From NCBI RefSeq assembly GCF_028769735.1, contig NC_088171.1:69085216-69149215 (forward strand): a stretch of 64,000 bases of DNA, in the 5' to 3' direction. Positions 60,139-64,000 of the stretch are shown one piece after another. How positions within the stretch are numbered: the first letter of the stretch is position 1; the number at the start of each line of letters is the position of its first letter. The DNA is from Zonotrichia leucophrys gambelii. Taxonomy: Eukaryota > Chordata > Aves > Passeriformes > Passerellidae. Made by a program: the position numbers and the translations under genes. The notes beneath the pieces were generated by a model that had not been told where the DNA came from, searched no databases, and saw only the letters and a list, made by a program, of their open reading frames with translations.

Positions 60139-63100
60139 GTTCTAGAGGAAGAAAGCCCAGAAATAGAAATACTCTATAAAGAAACATGTCCTTTCGTAAA
60201 TTCTACATGTCTTATTTGCCAATCATAATCATTAAAAATTAAAAATCAAGCCATCATTTTAGTGGGAGTTGAGAAATATAGAAAAAGGGGATACTGAAAG
60301 ATTTGAAGGGAAGGTTCAAAGCCTGTTAGGAACAGTAAGTCAAATATAAGGGAGGTTGAGTCTCATTCTGGGCCTAGGACTGCTGTACCTATTTTTGTCT
60401 GTCTTTGATCTTTAGCTGTATTTATTGCCCAGGAGACCTTTCATTATAAAAACTGGAGCTGACTGCTATATGCAAAACAACAAAGAGGTGTATTCACAGG
60501 TCTTTGTGGTTGCAGTATTTCTGTTTCACAAAGAAAGCAGAACCACTGGAAGGATTTCAGATGAAGTTATCTGACTGCCTTAACCTCTCCTGGGTCAAGA
60601 TTTGTATTTGTTCATGTAATGAACATTTAGGGCTAAAGGTCTTGCATGAGGCACCCTGTTTGGAAGAAATGGGGATAGATAATATAAATTTAGTGGTCTG
60701 CAGATTAAGCCACTTATAATGACTGATTTGTGTTGAGATATAAGTTAATAGTATAAAGCAATCTATTCTCGTTTCAATAGATCAGTTGTGGCCTGAAGGG
60801 AAGCATTCTCCTCTGTTGACAATTAGAGATGATAGTGTTGGAGATGGGAACAATCTCTTTATTTTTTTTAATTCCCTGTGTTAAATGTGTGTAATTTTTA
60901 AGCACATTAGTAGAGTGTTTTGACCAAGGGAAACAATCAGTGCTTGACTGCTGTTAAGTGCAAGAGGGTAAAGATAAATAAGGCTGTAAAAACAAGGCAG
61001 CATGCAGGTTTAATTTGAATAGAAATGGCAGGAGTCATGGTAGTACTGGGATGCCCTCTCTCCTAATTTCCCTTCCCTGGTTATTTCTAGAACCTCAGTC
61101 TAAACCATTGTAGCAACAGTGTTGTGGAAATATAATCCAGTATGTGGTCTGATATTTGAAAACTTGTAATGGGATTGTAAGCTTACATCTGTTTTCCAGT
61201 CTTTCAAGTAGGAGCTATAATAATTCTCCTCTTCCCAAGATACATGAAGTGCCTATATAAATCAAAAATTGGGTTGCATTAAGTATAAAATGGCATGACA
61301 GATAGACCAACAATCAAACCAGAGGCCCATTCTGTTGACAGGTGTATCCTTCCAGAAGGTATGAGGTGATCAACAGAATAAACAAAAGTAGCAATAGGAT
61401 TTAAAACCCGAAGAAAAAATCCAGATGTTTGGCATTTCTCTCCAGTGAATTCCATGCAAAAACAGGGCAGACCTCTAATCTGTGCAGGGAAATTTGCTCA
61501 TGGATGATGCTATCACGTGCTACATAGCTCAGAAGTGTGTGGTGCTAGTAGGTTTCTCTAGATATGCAAGTTCTGTGGGCTTAAAGAAAGTGTGATGGAC
61601 TGACAAGAGTCCTTACGGGATGGTGCTGCCATGCACTACTGCAAAGCACAGCTCTGGTGCCTGGAGCGACTCTGGCAAAGTGGGGCAAGAGGGACAAGTT
61701 TTCTTGCCTCACTTGAAAAATTCGGGGTCTCTTTCTAATGCAGGGAGTATTGTTAGAGTTCTCCTCTTGTTTCCTTTGTCCTTTGCTCTCCCTGCAATCC
61801 CCATAGCCAAGTTATGTCTAAGATCAGGATGAAGCCCAGTAATGGCTTTCAGAAGGGCAAGTTACATGGTTGTTGCACTGAAATCACTTTCCAAATACCC
61901 TCCTCTCTCCCACCCAAAAGAACCCAAACCCAACCCCACACATCTCATTGTTTTATTGCTATTTTTTTCAAAGAAGGGCTGTTAATCTATATTAGATTCT
62001 GCCTCACAGTGGGAGGTGCTTTAACTACTGCTTTCTGTTTAATGAATCCTAATATTTTTGTTTGCTATAGTAGCTATGAGGAGGTAAAATCTTCTCAGGA
62101 GAAATCATGTGACTATCCCTTATTATTTGATACACAACTTTTCTCCCAAAGGATGCTATTCTGCTTTTCCTCTCCACATCAAAGCATAATGAAGAAGCAT
62201 GTTTTAGAAATGGTAGCCTGCACGGGAGTTATAGGTTACATTTTTCTCCAAGCCTGTTCATTGTAGGAAAGGCACTGTTTTTTGCTTACAAATAATCCCC
62301 TTCTCAATCTTCCCATTTGTTTTTTCAGCTGCTTCTACATTTCCACAGAACAAAGCTTGTGACACTTTTGATGCTTTATGTGTGCCTGGGGTAATCTGAG
62401 TAAGGTTATTTTTTTCCCCTTTTCTTCAGCTGAAAATAAATCACAGAGAAGGAACTGATTTTGTATCAGGCATAAAAAGGAAAAAAAATTTTTTTTTGAG
62501 AATTTTTCACCTTCCACTCTAAAATCCATTCATACTTAGCACCTGCCTTTTGATACTTCAGCAATCACCTATCCTGGGCTGTTTGTTATTTATTAAAATG
62601 GGAAAGAGCAGACTATTTATTCTCAGATAAGACCCATTTAAATGGGAGTATCTTTAGCTTGCCTACAAGAAAATTCAAAATCAAAGCATTTGGTCAAAGA
62701 AAAGTGCCTCAGGACATGATGCATTTTGGAAAAAGACATTTCTTGGCCCTGAATCTCCTGGACAGCTGTCCAGCTGGAGCCCTCTGAGCAATGGAAACCA
62801 AAGCAGAGGGAGGGTGTGAGGTCTGCTGCGAAAGCCTGCCCATGCCCAGACATTCTGTCAGCAAAGGACACAGTGCAGGTGACAACTCCTCTCCCTGGGA
62901 AATTTAACAAGAAATGAACTGTTTCCCTGCTCCTAGTTTCACTCCTATTTTCAGTATTTTACTTGTGAATCTGCCAGAAAGAAAAATTGGGTCTCTTTGA
63001 AGTGTGTGTATAAGAAGGCTATCTATTTACAGTATCTAGGTAAAAAAGGAAATAATTTAAGAGTAGGTCATTCCTTCCTCCCCACTCAAAGTCATTTTTC

Positions 63101-63362
63101 CCTTACGAGCAGAATTCCACTTGTAAGGGAAGAAATCAAGTTAACTCTGTTAAATTCTTGTTTATTAACATTTGATTCTTCTAGTGTAGAGATTTTCCAA
63201 CTGGTCTCAATTCATCCATATGTCATCCTTTATAATCAGGTTATTTTTCTCACTAGGCCTCTTTGGAAAGCTTAAGGCATAGGTTTTTGTTGGTTATTTT
63301 AATTTTTTTTTATTTTTAGTTAGTTTGTTTGGTGTTTGTGTGGTTTTTTAGTTTTGTTGTGG

Positions 63363-63425
63363 TTTTTTTTTTTTTTTTTGAATTTCTGGCAAGAATCCTT
63401 CTATCTTTGGAAAAAAAAAAAAAAA
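63363..63425. repeat. T17 and A15 tracts in inverted arrangement
   Basis: T17 (63363-63379) and A15 (63411-63425) are separated by 31 bases, so the strand could fold into an A/T hairpin. It lies in a generally T-rich stretch from 63.29 kb. Confidence 0.85.
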
Positions 63426-64000
63426 TTTAAAAAGTTCAGTTTAAGCCGAATGTGAAAAACCCACACTTGCTCCAGAGTGGCTGAAGTGAAGTGGCTACCC
63501 TGGCAGAAGCTGTGTAGCTTATTCAGTAAAAGGTTCTGTGTTGTTTTGCAGTGAAAAATGTTTTCACATTTTCCATGAATGTAATAGAAAGATACTGCCT
63601 GTCTCCATAGTGAATAATTAAATGAGGTTTCAAGCAGATTCAAATGGTCTCACAACAAGCTTTACAAACACTTAATGAAATTCAAGCACTGACTTCTTAC
63701 AGCAGCTTCTCTGCATCCAGCCTATTGCTGGTCTTATTAATTAATAAATTAATTGTGTGGCTCTTTTTTTGAAATTTCAGCCAAGAAATTTCCAGCTCCA
63801 CCCTAGCAGGCAGGGATTAGAGATCTTATTGGCATTGAGAAAACTGCCACTTCCATAAGTGGGGCTGATTCAGTATCCTCCAGCTGCCAAAAAAGGATGG
63901 TCCTATTCCCCTTGTCCCTCTTCGGGTGTTACCTCTGTGTCATTTCCTCTACCAGCTTCAGGGCATGTCTGACCTTTTCACGAGTCTTTTCCTTTTCCTT

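Larger units (their letters stand above)
58251..64000. other. Intergenic region downstream of TUBB2B
   Basis: AT-rich sequence with a T24 run at 60115-60138, a T17/A15 pair at 63363-63425, further AATAAA hexamers (for example 58710-58715) and no frame I recognise. The largest is a 150-codon Cys-rich frame at 61814-62266. By synteny a second class II tubulin gene (TUBB2A) could lie beyond the right edge. Confidence 0.65.

Overview
The window is vertebrate nuclear DNA, almost certainly from a bird. It holds spliced genes with GT-AG introns, two CpG islands, a 3'-terminal CR1 LINE fragment and short introns. The gene order SLC22A23 - PSMG4 - TUBB2B is the conserved amniote neighbourhood known from human 6p25.2, here in reverse orientation. 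I cannot place it to species; songbird versus other bird is not decidable by reading.

Layout. (1) Positions 1 to about 35,045, plus strand: the 3' half of SLC22A23, an orphan organic-ion transporter of the major facilitator superfamily. Six coding exons (5388-5515, 17397-17499, 20485-20717, 23343-23375, 25170-25293, 30639-30990) join in one frame. They give about 324 C-terminal residues, followed by a 3' UTR of about 4 kb ending at an AATAAA at 35022. The N-terminal half lies upstream of the window. (2) About 36,025-42,100, minus strand: complete PSMG4 (proteasome assembly chaperone 4, 124 aa) in three exons, starting in a CpG island at about 41.46-42.72 kb and convergent with SLC22A23. (3) 42.7-54.1 kb: intergenic DNA with no gene I can support, but with candidate conserved regulatory stretches. 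(4) About 55,515-58,250, plus strand: a complete class II beta-tubulin gene (TUBB2B by position, 445 aa, four exons) under a CpG-island promoter with an inverted CCAAT box, a perfect CRE, GC boxes and a TATA-like element. (5) 58.3-64 kb: intergenic DNA with homopolymer tracts and no recognised gene.

The three genes do not form a pathway. They encode a membrane transporter, a 20S proteasome assembly factor and a cytoskeletal subunit, and their linkage is ancestral synteny. Most long ORFs elsewhere are chance frames, above all in the GC-rich tubulin exon and the CpG islands.

I found no novel multi-gene system. The points most worth a second look are: a frame-neutral 33-nt exon in SLC22A23 with a pyrimidine tract set back from its acceptor and a strong decoy acceptor upstream; two identical SRF-type CArG boxes 18 bp apart in the PSMG4 intron; perfect 12-bp and 10-bp inverted repeats at 21.2 and 47.3 kb; a possible small retroposed mRNA end at 4.66-4.78 kb; a three-copy degenerate repeat at 3.7 kb; and homeodomain/POU-rich stretches upstream of TUBB2B.
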